Shown here in pieces: positions 1 through 10,752 of a stretch of 50,126 nt of DNA. The stretch comes from Gemmatimonadaceae bacterium (lineage in GTDB: Bacteria; Gemmatimonadota; Gemmatimonadetes; Gemmatimonadales; Gemmatimonadaceae): assembly GCA_030647905.1 (NCBI GenBank), contig JAUSJA010000002.1, forward strand, positions 1-50,126, in the 5' to 3' direction. Made by a program: the position numbers and the translations under genes. Each line of letters starts with the position of its first letter. The stretch's first letter is position 1. The notes under the pieces were generated by a model. That model was not told the origin of the DNA and did no database searches. It saw nothing but the letters and a program-made list of their open reading frames with translations.

Positions 1-289
1 TCGACGAGGAGCTGATGATTCTGGCCCCCTCGAACGGCAACCTCCTTGACGATGTCCGCTTCCTTTCCGCAAAGGGGTAGCCCGTCCTGATACAGGCGGA
101 CGCTCGCATAGGGCAGCTCCAGCGCCGCGATCATCCGGCGAATCCCGCTCCAGATTTCATCAATTGACTTGAGATGCTCCGTCCACTTTTCGTGGCCGTA
201 GCGGGTGACGTACTCCTGCTTGATCTGCTCGAGCAGCGACCCCATATCCTGTTCGGTATGAATAATCGGAACCACAATGAGCGTGCGCA

Positions 290-290
<1 letters not shown>
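1..290 (-). CDS. Unrecognised conserved-looking protein, 5' part only
   Basis: An open frame starts at ATG (288-290 on the minus strand) and runs without a stop to the window edge, giving the first 96 or so residues. It begins MRTLIVVPIIHTEQDMGSLL and later contains LPYASVRLYQDGLPLCGKE. No signal peptide or membrane segment is visible, and the mix of acidic, basic and hydrophobic residues looks like a soluble cytoplasmic protein. I do not recognise the family. It lies 88 bases downstream of the stop of the kinase receiver domain on the same strand, so it could be co-transcribed with the kinase. The reading frame is convincing because codon use is good and the frame is open to the edge; the function is unknown. 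Confidence 0.6.
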
Positions 291-4327
<4,037 letters not shown>

Positions 4328-4452
4328 ACACAGCGCGGTCCTGTTTGCGATCGTTCGGGGCGGGGGTCATAGGTTCCCATATTACGCGCCCCGCCCTGCA
4401 CCAGCAATGCCGGCGAGCGTTGCTGGAGAACCTCGCCCGCTCCGGCCTGTCC

Positions 4453-5538
4453 TCACGGGCGTAGTGTGTTGCACGCGGGCGGGCGCTCGTACGTGTCCAC
4501 GAACTGCCGATACAGCGCTTGCTCAGCGCGCGTGAGGTCGCCCGCCTCGAGCCGAACGCGGAACAGCACCTGCGCGCGGCGCACATGGCTCGCGAGCCCT
4601 TGGTTGCGCCCGTTGGGGGTCGCATGGGCGAGCAGTCGCCGCCTGAGGTTCTTCGCCTTCCCCAGGTAGATGATGCCCGCGCAGCGCCGCTCGTACCCCG
4701 GCTGGCCGGGGGCGAGGCGGAGCTCGTAGACGCCCGCTGCCTGCGGGGCCCCCTGAAGGATGCCCGGCCGCGCCAACGTACGGAGCGCGGAGAAATCCAT
4801 CGTCGTCGCCATGTAGCCACTGCGGCGAGCGCGTACGCTCGCGCCCGGCACGCCCAGGGACTTCCGGCAGTATGCCACGAGCCGGCGGGACACGCGCATT
4901 CCCGCGCGCCGCGGCACGCGACACGCGAGTTCCTCATCGGTCCAGGCTCCCAGGAGGAGCCCTTGCTCGCGAAGCCACCGTTCGCGCGCGAGCACGTCGC
5001 GCAGCAGCGCCCGCAGGACGGCTCGCGAGCTCACACAGAGTGCCCGGAGCGGCAGGGGCGCGCCGGTGGGCAGGAGCACCACCGTCGAGCGCAACACGCG
5101 CGAAACGCGGCTCGCATCGGCCACCGCGAGACGGGCGCGTGCCTGGCGCACGACTTGGCGCTCGGTCAGGACCACGAGCCGGGTCTCGGCGCCCGTGCAC
5201 AGAAAGTCGGGCTGCGCGCCGATGAGCACCCGGACGACCTCGTGGGCAATGCGGTTTCTCGTGCTGACGAGCAGCAAGGTCCGCACGGCGCGCCGGATGT
5301 CTTCCGAACATTCCCCGTCCGCGGGCGCCATCCAGGCCCCGAGGCGATGCCAGTCCACCGTGTACTCACAGCCGAAGTAGAGCGAGCGCCAGACGAGGTG
5401 CGGCGTCTCGTTCCGTACCCGGACCTGAGCGAAGACCCCGTCGGGGCCGTGCGCGACGGGCGCGTGGCTGGCCCCCGGCAGGAGCGTGCGGCACAACGCG
5501 GGGGTGGCTCCGTCGAACAGGCCAGCGCGCCGCGCCAC
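4453..5538 (-). CDS. RpoN (sigma-54)-like DNA-binding protein fused to a C-terminal GIY-YIG nuclease domain
   Basis: Numbering from GTG 5538 gives 361 residues. Residues about 85-240 resemble the C-terminal half of sigma-54. They show a core-binding-like helix with STRNRIAHEVVRVLIGAQ and DFLCTG, an HTH-like LTERQVVRQARARLAVADAS followed by RVSRVLRS, then LPTGAPLPLRALCVSS in the place of the usual SPRGxFxLKxFFSS. An RpoN-box-like SRRLVAYCRKSLGVPG (usual ARRTVAKYRE...LGIP) is at about 216-231. Residues 269-361 are a GIY-YIG domain: GVYELR, IIYLGKAKNLRRRLLAH, and the later Glu in LTRAEQALYRQF. The sigma-54 activator-interacting region is absent. The frame stays open to 5823, but beyond 5670 it only translates CRISPR repeats, so the gene is either naturally short or was cut at its 5' end by the array. 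The start is uncertain because meaningful-looking sequence (GKIVLARFLERPPASV) lies upstream of 5538. Function is unknown. Confidence 0.7.
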   Translation of the reverse strand: MARRAGLFDGATPALCRTLLPGASHAPVAHGPDGVFAQVRVRNETPHLVWRSLYFGCEYTVDWHRLGAWMAPADGECSEDIRRAVRTLLLVSTRNRIAHEVVRVLIGAQPDFLCTGAETRLVVLTERQVVRQARARLAVADASRVSRVLRSTVVLLPTGAPLPLRALCVSSRAVLRALLRDVLARERWLREQGLLLGAWTDEELACRVPRRAGMRVSRRLVAYCRKSLGVPGASVRARRSGYMATTMDFSALRTLARPGILQGAPQAAGVYELRLAPGQPGYERRCAGIIYLGKAKNLRRRLLAHATPNGRNQGLASHVRRAQVLFRVRLEAGDLTRAEQALYRQFVDTYERPPACNTLRP

Positions 5539-5670
5539 GTCCTCCGCCTTCAGCGCGGCCGCCAGGACGGACGCCGGCGGCCGCTCCAGGAAGCGCGCGA
5601 GGACGATCTTGCCGATGAGCGTGGAACGTGTCGCGGTTGAGAACGTCGTCCTTGATGGGTTCAGCAACAA

Positions 5671-5899
5671 GTGCTCAACGCCTTTCGGCATCACAGAAAA
5701 CGACACCAGTCTGCGGAGTCCATCCATGTCCGGTTTGTGAATGTGCTCAACGCCTTTCGGCATCACAGAAAACGACACTGAGTCGTAGAGTGGTGATCGC
5801 CTTCCACTAAGTCGCGTGCTCAACGCCTTTCGGCATCACAGAAAACGACACGATGCGGCCCATATTCGTGCCGCTCATTTCCTGGAAGTGCTCAACGCC
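5671..5899 (-). CRISPR. Short orphan CRISPR array: three 36-bp repeats plus a 12-base remnant of a fourth
   Basis: Identical 36-bp repeats lie at 5671-5706, 5743-5778 and 5816-5851, separated by unrelated spacers of 36 (5707-5742), 37 (5779-5815) and 36 bases (5852-5887). At 5888-5899 only the first 12 bases (GTGCTCAACGCC, plus strand) of a fourth repeat remain before the sequence diverges. On the minus strand each repeat reads GTGTCGTTTT...GTTGAGCAC and contains ATGCC-GAAA-GGCGT, a 5-bp stem with a GNRA loop. That suggests minus-strand transcription, with the leader on the right where the truncated repeat is. No cas gene is present. The repeat resembles the GCCGAAAGGCGTTGAGCAC class of class 1 systems, but the subtype cannot be fixed from the repeat alone. 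Frames crossing the array (VSFSVMPKGVEH) are spurious. Confidence 0.93.
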
Positions 5900-5985
5900 A
5901 AGCGGCCGCAGTCTGATCTGGGAGGTCTTTCACCCGCGCAGGTAAGCCGGCTGCTCGCGGCCGATTGGGCGGATGGTGATGGTGT
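5894..5985 (+). pseudogene. 5' scrap of an unrecognised gene fused to the broken CRISPR repeat
   Basis: Directly after the truncated repeat the plus strand reads NAKRPQSDLGGLSPAQVSRL then LAADWADGDG. This looks like a real N-terminal protein segment; the GLSPAQ...RLL pattern is reminiscent of N-termini of several uncharacterised bacterial proteins. Meaningful sequence stops by about 5985, and the 108-bp direct repeat begins at 6019. The scrap is therefore bounded by a rearrangement on each side. No start, function or full family can be assigned. Confidence 0.35.
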
Positions 5986-6018
5986 CCGACGACGACCCGT
6001 CGCGGGGCCGAAGCAACG

Positions 6019-6140
6019 ACCCGCGACGCGGGCGGACGGGAGAAAGACCCCACCTGGACCGCACGCGGACAACCGCACGCGGACTCGTGGCGCGGCGTGA
6101 AGCGTCGCGCCATACTACTGCGTGCTCGATTAGAATTCCT
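6019..6140. repeat. Left copy of a 108-bp direct repeat (with a 14-bp internal duplication)
   Basis: Apart from a 14-base tandem duplication (AACCGCACGCGGAC, 6071-6084), this stretch matches 9119-9226 base for base over 108 positions. It contains two inverted repeats: CCCGCG-A-CGCGGG near its left end, and TGGCGCG...CGCGCCA in the middle. It starts abruptly after the gene scrap ending at about 5985 and ends where the broken TPP-enzyme gene begins. No convincing coding frame is present. Confidence 0.9.
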
Positions 6141-6154
6141 ATCGTGTATCGTGT

Positions 6155-6674
6155 ATCGTGGACTGCTCCTGGATGTCCACCGGGCAGGTGATGTGCGCCA
6201 CGCTGCGACCAGCCAGCGCCGCGCGGCAGCCGGCGTCAACCAGGCTGCGTGCGTGTGCGGCGCCCATCACCTGCTGATGAAGCAGGCCACATCTTTGAAG
6301 AGCGCGAGGAGATCCACCTCCTGCTGGTAGTGCATGCCGAGCAGGTCGTGGTAGGTCTGGCCCGTGATGGCCAGCACCGGCGCGCCGTCGAGTTTCGCGT
6401 CGTAGAGCCCGTTGAGGAGATGGATCGCTCCCGGCCCCGAGGTGGCGAGGCAGACGCCGAGCCGGCCCGTGTACTTGGCGTAGGCGCAGGCCATGAACGC
6501 CGCCGCCTCTTCGTGGCGCACATGGATGAAGCGAACACGGTCTTGCCGGACGCGCAGCGCCTCCATGATCCCGTTGATGCCGTCCCCAGGAAGGCCGAAG
6601 ATCGTGTCCACGCCCCAGTCGAGCAGGCGATCCACGAGGATCTCGGCGGTCGTGTACTTCTTGTCGGAGCTCAT
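6155..6674 (-). pseudogene. Truncated, frameshifted thiamine-diphosphate enzyme (pyruvate oxidase/acetolactate synthase-like), N-terminal part
   Basis: From ATG 6674 the frame gives 135 residues typical of the N-terminal Pyr domain of TPP enzymes: TTAEILVDRLLDWGVDTIFG with the family Gly-rich GLPGDGINGIMEAL, the catalytic Glu in RHEEAAAFMA, and CLATSGPGAIHLLNGLYDAK. It stops at 6267-6269 (TGA). In the next frame the homology simply continues, with VMGAAHARSLVDAGCRAAL and HITCPVDIQEQ, down to about 6155. One frameshift therefore interrupts it near 6270. The gene is then cut off by the direct repeat at 6140, leaving about 170 of the usual 550-600 residues. The FAD/TPP-binding domains are missing, so it cannot be a working enzyme. 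Confidence 0.8.
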
Positions 6675-6701
6675 TGATGGCGAATCTCCCGCTGAAAGAC
6701 G

Positions 6702-7016
6702 TGGCTGCAGCCGAGATGGAACGACGTCAACACACTGCTGAAAGTCTACCAGCAGCCAGATCCGGCAACGTTAAAGGTCGTCATGAGCGACCCGCGGAAA
6801 GTCTCGGACAACATCTCAGTGGCAAGGTAGGAGAAACAGGTATCGCTGTTTGAAACGAAAAAGCGCCGCGACAGCGCCGTTAGCCGGGCGCTCAACGTCG
6901 AGGAGGGCGAGTCGCCTCTGGCGAGCTACGCCTGCCCGCCGTATGTTTCCCGGGTCCCCCACGACATCCGCGTGCCGTCATCGCTGACGGGAGCGCAGAG
7001 CTTCTCGGCGGCTTAG
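6702..7016 (+). pseudogene. Decayed fragment resembling the C-terminus of a tyrosine recombinase
   Basis: The plus strand reads WLQPRWNDVNTLLKVYQQPD then PATLKVVMSDPRKV, with a TAG at 6828-6830. The pattern W...V.TLL..YQQ.D..T...V...P.K is what follows the catalytic tyrosine region in many phage-type integrases. After the TAG the same frame stays open for 61 codons to 7014-7016 (FETKKRRDSAVSRALNVEEG and on), which I do not recognise. No start or upstream catalytic residues are present. It is probably the leftover tail of an integrase that once brought in this accessory segment. The match is short, so confidence is modest. The rest of the gap up to 7085 shows nothing else. Confidence 0.4.
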
Positions 7017-7085
7017 GTCAGGAGTGGCGGTCAACGTGAACAGCTATGCCTTTTGTTTCACACTCGGATCGTTCTGAGCGCCGCC

Positions 7086-8180
7086 ATGAGCCTCCTCACG
7101 CTTCTCGCTCGCTTCGTGCTCGCCGTGGTGTTTGGCGCAGCCGGTCTCGCGAAGCTCGCGGACCGCACGAAGACGCGCACCTCGCTCGCCGCGTTCGGAG
7201 TCCCACGGGCGCTCGTCGGCGCCGCGAGTCTGGCGTTGCCGGTGGCGGAACTCGCGATCGTCGTCCTGCTATTGGGCGCGCCGACCGCATGGTGGGGAGG
7301 CGCCGCTGCGCTCGGGCTGCTCATCGCTTTCACGGTCGTCATCGCGGCGAACCTCGCGCGCGGACGCAAGCCCCCGTGCCACTGCTTCGGCCAGCTTCAT
7401 TCCCGGCCTGTCGGCTCGGAGACGCTCCTGCGCAACGCCGCTCTCGCCGGCTGTGCGGCGCTGGTCGTCTGGCCCGGACCGGGCCGACCGCAACCGGAAA
7501 TCCTGCGCTCATTGTCCGACGCAACGGCGTTGGCGCCAGCCGCCGTCGTCATCATCGCATGTGCAGCCGCGCTGTGCATCGGACAGTCCGTGCTGATCTG
7601 GCAGCTCTTTCGCCAGCACGGGCGCCTGCTCCTGCGTATGGATCGCATCGAACGGAGTAGCGAGGCTGCGCACCAAGCGCAGCAGGTGGAGTCGCTCGCC
7701 GCGCTCGAGCCACTCCTTCAGGGGCTCCCGGTCGGCACGACGGCTCCGCCGTTCGAGCTCGCGACTCCCTCACGCGGCACGCTGTCGCTCGGCGCGCTGC
7801 TCCAGGAACGTCGTCCGGTCATGCTGATCTTCTCCGATCCGGATTGCGGTGCCTGCACCGCGCTGCTGCCTGAAGTCCAGCGGTGGCAAGTCGGCTACGC
7901 AGACAAGATCAGGATCGCCGTGGTGAGCCGTGGTAGCGATCATGCGGTTCGCATGATGGCCAAGCGCCACGACCTGACGGACGTGCTCCTCCAGACGGAT
8001 CGCGAGGTGGCCCAGTCGTACAACGTGCAGGCCATCCCTTCGGCCGTGCTCATTCGGGTTGACGGACAGATCGGCAGTTCGCTGATGCTGGGTCGCGACG
8101 CGATTGAGCAGCTCCTGCAGCTCGACACGGTTTCTCTCGATGCCAGCGCAAGTGCGTCATACTCGGCAACCTCAGTCTGA
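7086..8180 (+). CDS. MauE/DoxX-type membrane protein fused to a thioredoxin-like domain
   Basis: There are 364 residues from ATG 7086. The N-terminal half has about five hydrophobic segments and the MauE/DoxX signature FGAAGLAKLAD, with a conserved Cys-rich turn PCHCFG at about 96-101. The C-terminal part (about 215-345) is a TlpA/MauD-like thioredoxin fold: VGTTAPPFELATP, PVMLIFSDPDCGACTALLPE with the CxxC at 254-257, and the cis-Pro region VQAIPSAVLI. It should sit in the inner membrane with the redox domain outside and pass disulfides or electrons to a secreted partner, as MauE/MauD do for the methylamine dehydrogenase light chain. The natural partner here is the Cys-rich exported protein 25 bases downstream. 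A longer upstream start at 7053 (TTG or ATT-like) is less likely. Confidence 0.82.
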   Translation: MSLLTLLARFVLAVVFGAAGLAKLADRTKTRTSLAAFGVPRALVGAASLALPVAELAIVVLLLGAPTAWWGGAAALGLLIAFTVVIAANLARGRKPPCHCFGQLHSRPVGSETLLRNAALAGCAALVVWPGPGRPQPEILRSLSDATALAPAAVVIIACAAALCIGQSVLIWQLFRQHGRLLLRMDRIERSSEAAHQAQQVESLAALEPLLQGLPVGTTAPPFELATPSRGTLSLGALLQERRPVMLIFSDPDCGACTALLPEVQRWQVGYADKIRIAVVSRGSDHAVRMMAKRHDLTDVLLQTDREVAQSYNVQAIPSAVLIRVDGQIGSSLMLGRDAIEQLLQLDTVSLDASASASYSATSV

Positions 8181-8205
8181 TTGCCTCACGTCACCTGGAG
8201 GAGGG

Positions 8206-9000
8206 ATGGACGACTTACTTGATGAACTGTCTCGAAGGCTCGCAACGGCCACGTCGCGCCGCGATGCGGTGCGCGTGATGCTCGCCGCGATCTTCGGCGG
8301 AGCAGGCGCGCTCGCCTGCGCAGTACCGACCGAGCCCAAATCGTGCCTGTCAGACAGCTGCAAGGGATCGGACGGCAAATGCTATGGTCCCTGCGCCAGT
8401 GGGTCCTATTGCACCACCAGTCCCAGCGGAAACTGCAGCTCGCCCAGCGCGGGCGGTGTGTATTGTTGTGCGGGTTCTGGAGGCACGGGTTCTGGTTATA
8501 AATTATGGAAAGGATCTTTCCGGGAATCTTTCTATGACCTTAATATATGGGGTGAGAGGGCACGCATAGTTACAGGCAAACCCTTTATGGTTGTAAAATA
8601 CAATAAGATAACATCAGATATATTAGATTGTGAATTTGGATTGAGTGAAGTTACACAGCAAGCAATACCTGGTTTTGATCCAGCACCTCCTTATCCAACC
8701 CTTAGTGCAACTACCATAGATTATCATTCTGAACTTAATTTGCAAGGTTCCGTTGCTCTGTGTGTCGGATGGTCATCGAAATCATCAATAACACTACCAA
8801 ATGGCTCCCCCATAAAAATAAACAGCTCCGCAATATTTTCATTCAAGAATGGTTCTTCACCGGGTGGAGTTGGTTATAATGCGCAATGGTCATTTTCGCA
8901 AACCAATATTACTATGGTCGGTGGTGTTAAGAATATTGATACCACATACTACCTTGGTATCGATTCTGACCCAACAAGTGCATTTCATCTAAAAGTGTAA
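8206..9000 (+). CDS. Exported Cys-rich protein, chimeric: GC-rich N-terminus joined to an AT-rich foreign C-terminus
   Basis: There are 264 residues from ATG 8206, preceded by a strong GGAGGAGGG. The N-terminus MDDLLDELSRRLATATSRRD then AVRVMLAAIFGGAGALACA looks like a twin-arginine-type signal. A Cys-rich module follows (SCLSDSCKGSDGKCYGPCAS...GGVYCCAG), a plausible substrate of the upstream MauE-thioredoxin protein. At about 8480-8500 the base composition collapses from GC-rich to clearly AT-rich and stays so to 9118. Residues from about 95 on (YKLWKGSFRESFYDLNIWGE...) use AT-ending codons. I do not recognise that second part; it is Ser/Asn/Thr-rich and looks beta-rich and secreted. The frame is intact across the junction, so a fused protein can be made. 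Whether it is functional is unknown. Confidence 0.7.
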   Translation: MDDLLDELSRRLATATSRRDAVRVMLAAIFGGAGALACAVPTEPKSCLSDSCKGSDGKCYGPCASGSYCTTSPSGNCSSPSAGGVYCCAGSGGTGSGYKLWKGSFRESFYDLNIWGERARIVTGKPFMVVKYNKITSDILDCEFGLSEVTQQAIPGFDPAPPYPTLSATTIDYHSELNLQGSVALCVGWSSKSSITLPNGSPIKINSSAIFSFKNGSSPGGVGYNAQWSFSQTNITMVGGVKNIDTTYYLGIDSDPTSAFHLKV

Positions 9001-9086
9001 TTGTTGAGCGTCATAACATCGTAGACAGATTTGAGTGCCTGTTTAAGAAGTAAAGCGAAATGCATCAATGGTATAATTTCAGAAAG

Positions 9087-9114
9087 GCAGGGCCAGAAAT
9101 GGTCCTGCTTTTTT
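9087..9114 (+). terminator. Strong intrinsic terminator after the chimeric gene
   Basis: GCAGGGCCA (9087-9095), loop GAAA (9096-9099), TGGTCCTGC (9100-9108), then six T (9109-9114). The 9-bp stem, tetraloop and U-tract are textbook. It lies at the very end of the AT-rich segment, five bases before the second 108-bp repeat. Confidence 0.88.
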
Positions 9115-9118
9115 GTTT

Positions 9119-9226
9119 ACCCGCGACGCGGGCGGACGGGAGAAAGACCCCACCTGGACCGCACGCGGACTCGTGGCGCGGCGTGAAGCGTCGCGCCATA
9201 CTACTGCGTGCTCGATTAGAATTCCT
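9119..9226. repeat. Right copy of the 108-bp direct repeat
   Basis: This is identical to 6019-6140 without the 14-base duplication. The two copies enclose 2978 bases holding the broken TPP-enzyme gene, the integrase-like scrap, the MauE-thioredoxin gene, the chimeric gene and its terminator. From 9227 to 9321 I see no gene, no terminator and no clear promoter. Confidence 0.9.
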
Positions 9227-9321
9227 GTGGTGCCGATCATCGCCTCGAAGACTGTGACCGGAGTATCGAGGCAGATCATCGCCTTCTGACCTGCCGCGGC
9301 CACGCCCGCTATCTTCACTAC

Positions 9322-10749
9322 ATGCTCCTTCGCCGGTTCTTCGACGAACAGCTCGCCCAGACGAGCTACCTCGCAGCGTGCGATCACGCGCGCCTCGGCG
9401 TCATAGTGGACCCGAATCGCAACGTCGCTCAATACATTGAGGCGGCCGCACGCGACAACATCCGCATCGTCGCGGTCACCGAGACCCACATCCACGCCGA
9501 TCTTGTTTCCGGCTCGAGGGAGCTGGCACGGCGCACGAACGCCCAGCTCTATCTCTCCGATGCGGGCGACGCCGAGTGGAAGTACGGTTTCGCCGGCGAG
9601 TCACGTGCGGAGCTGCTGACGGACGGATCGCACTTCATGATCGGCGACGTACGAATAGACGCGATCCACACTCCCGGTCACACGCCCGAGCACATGACTT
9701 TCCTCGTCACCGACACGGCGGTCGCCGCCGAGCCGATGGGAGCCATCACCGGCGATTTCATTTTCGTCGGAGACGTAGGCCGCCCCGACCTGCTCGAGCG
9801 CGCTGCGGGATACGCCGGCACGATGGAAACAAGCGCTCGGCGGCTCTTCCAGTCGTTGCAGGCTTTCAAGACATTCCCTGATTATCTCCAGATATGGCCC
9901 GGTCACGGCGCAGGCTCAGCCTGCGGAAAGGCCCTCGGCGCCATGCCGCAATCCACGCTTGGCTACGAGAAGCTGTTCAACTGGGCTTTCGCCGAGGACG
10001 ATGAGGAACGCTTCGTAACGGAAGTACTCGCCGGACAGCCCGAGCCACCCGCGTATTTCGCGATCATGAAGCGCGTCAACCGCGACGGGCCGGCAGACGC
10101 GCCGACAACGGTCCCGCCGGTCGCTGGCGCAGACGAGATCGCGCGCTCTCTGTCGGCCGGTGAGACAGTGGTGGATACGCGATCCGTACTGGAATTCGCA
10201 GCGCGACATGCGGCCGGCTCGGTCAACATCCCGCGCAACAGATCTTTTCTCAACTGGGCTGGTTCCCTTCTGCCGTACGACCGCGACGTGTGCGTGATCG
10301 GCGATTCATCCGAGGAGGCACGACGCCAGCTTGCGGCGGACCTGTCGCTCATCGGCCTCGAGCGAGTCTCGGGCGTATTCCCCGCCGAATCGCTCGACGA
10401 GCTCTCGAAGCTCGGCGTGCGGATGAGCGCGACGAGACAGATATCCGTCGGAGACGTTCGGACCAGACGCAACGCGACGATCCTCGACGTTCGCGGCCGC
10501 AGTGAGTTCGCGGCGGGGCATCTGCCGCGCGCGCTGAACATTCCACTCGGCGAGCTCCGCAGGCGCCTCGACGAGATTCCCGAGGGGCAGGTCGTCGTTC
10601 ACTGCCAAGGTGGCTCGAGATCGGCGATCGCGGCGAGCATCCTGCAGCGTGGCGGCAGAGATGACATGTCGAGCATGTACGGCGGTTTCTCGGAGTGGGA
10701 GCGGAGCGGCAACCCTGTGGAACGAGGTTCGCGAACTCAGGGGAGCTGA
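9322..10749 (+). CDS. Metallo-beta-lactamase-fold persulfide dioxygenase-like protein with two rhodanese domains
   Basis: There are 475 residues. The N-terminal 230 or so are an ETHE1/CstB-type metal hydrolase fold with THIHADLVSG (His56, His58, Asp60), HTPGHTPEHM (about 113-122), FVGDVGRPDL and WPGHGAGSACGK. The usual HxHxDH has Leu at the last position; the mononuclear-iron persulfide dioxygenases need His-x-His, a later His and an Asp, which are all here. Rhodanese domain 1 (about 270-365) has no active-site Cys (VCVIGDSSEEARRQ). Domain 2 (about 375-465) has CQGGSRS with the catalytic Cys. The likely role is oxidation of glutathione or low-molecular-weight persulfides to sulfite in sulfide detoxification. 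It is followed after 3 bases by the ABC exporter gene. No strong ribosome binding site is seen before ATG 9322. Confidence 0.88.
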   Translation: MLLRRFFDEQLAQTSYLAACDHARLGVIVDPNRNVAQYIEAAARDNIRIVAVTETHIHADLVSGSRELARRTNAQLYLSDAGDAEWKYGFAGESRAELLTDGSHFMIGDVRIDAIHTPGHTPEHMTFLVTDTAVAAEPMGAITGDFIFVGDVGRPDLLERAAGYAGTMETSARRLFQSLQAFKTFPDYLQIWPGHGAGSACGKALGAMPQSTLGYEKLFNWAFAEDDEERFVTEVLAGQPEPPAYFAIMKRVNRDGPADAPTTVPPVAGADEIARSLSAGETVVDTRSVLEFAARHAAGSVNIPRNRSFLNWAGSLLPYDRDVCVIGDSSEEARRQLAADLSLIGLERVSGVFPAESLDELSKLGVRMSATRQISVGDVRTRRNATILDVRGRSEFAAGHLPRALNIPLGELRRRLDEIPEGQVVVHCQGGSRSAIAASILQRGGRDDMSSMYGGFSEWERSGNPVERGSRTQGS

Positions 10750-10752
10750 CGC

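Noticed and set aside
5486-6100. Small plus-strand frames across the CRISPR array (FGITENDTSL, LNAFRHHRKRH)
   Set aside because: They translate the repeats themselves; identical peptide pieces recur at the repeat spacing.
6019-6140. The 108-bp repeat as an integron attC site
   Set aside because: It has inverted repeats but no TAAC/GTTRRRY ends and no integron integrase nearby.
9079-9495. 138-codon minus-strand frame at the start of the persulfide dioxygenase gene
   Set aside because: It crosses the direct repeat and overlaps the well-supported dioxygenase N-terminus; no recognisable domain.
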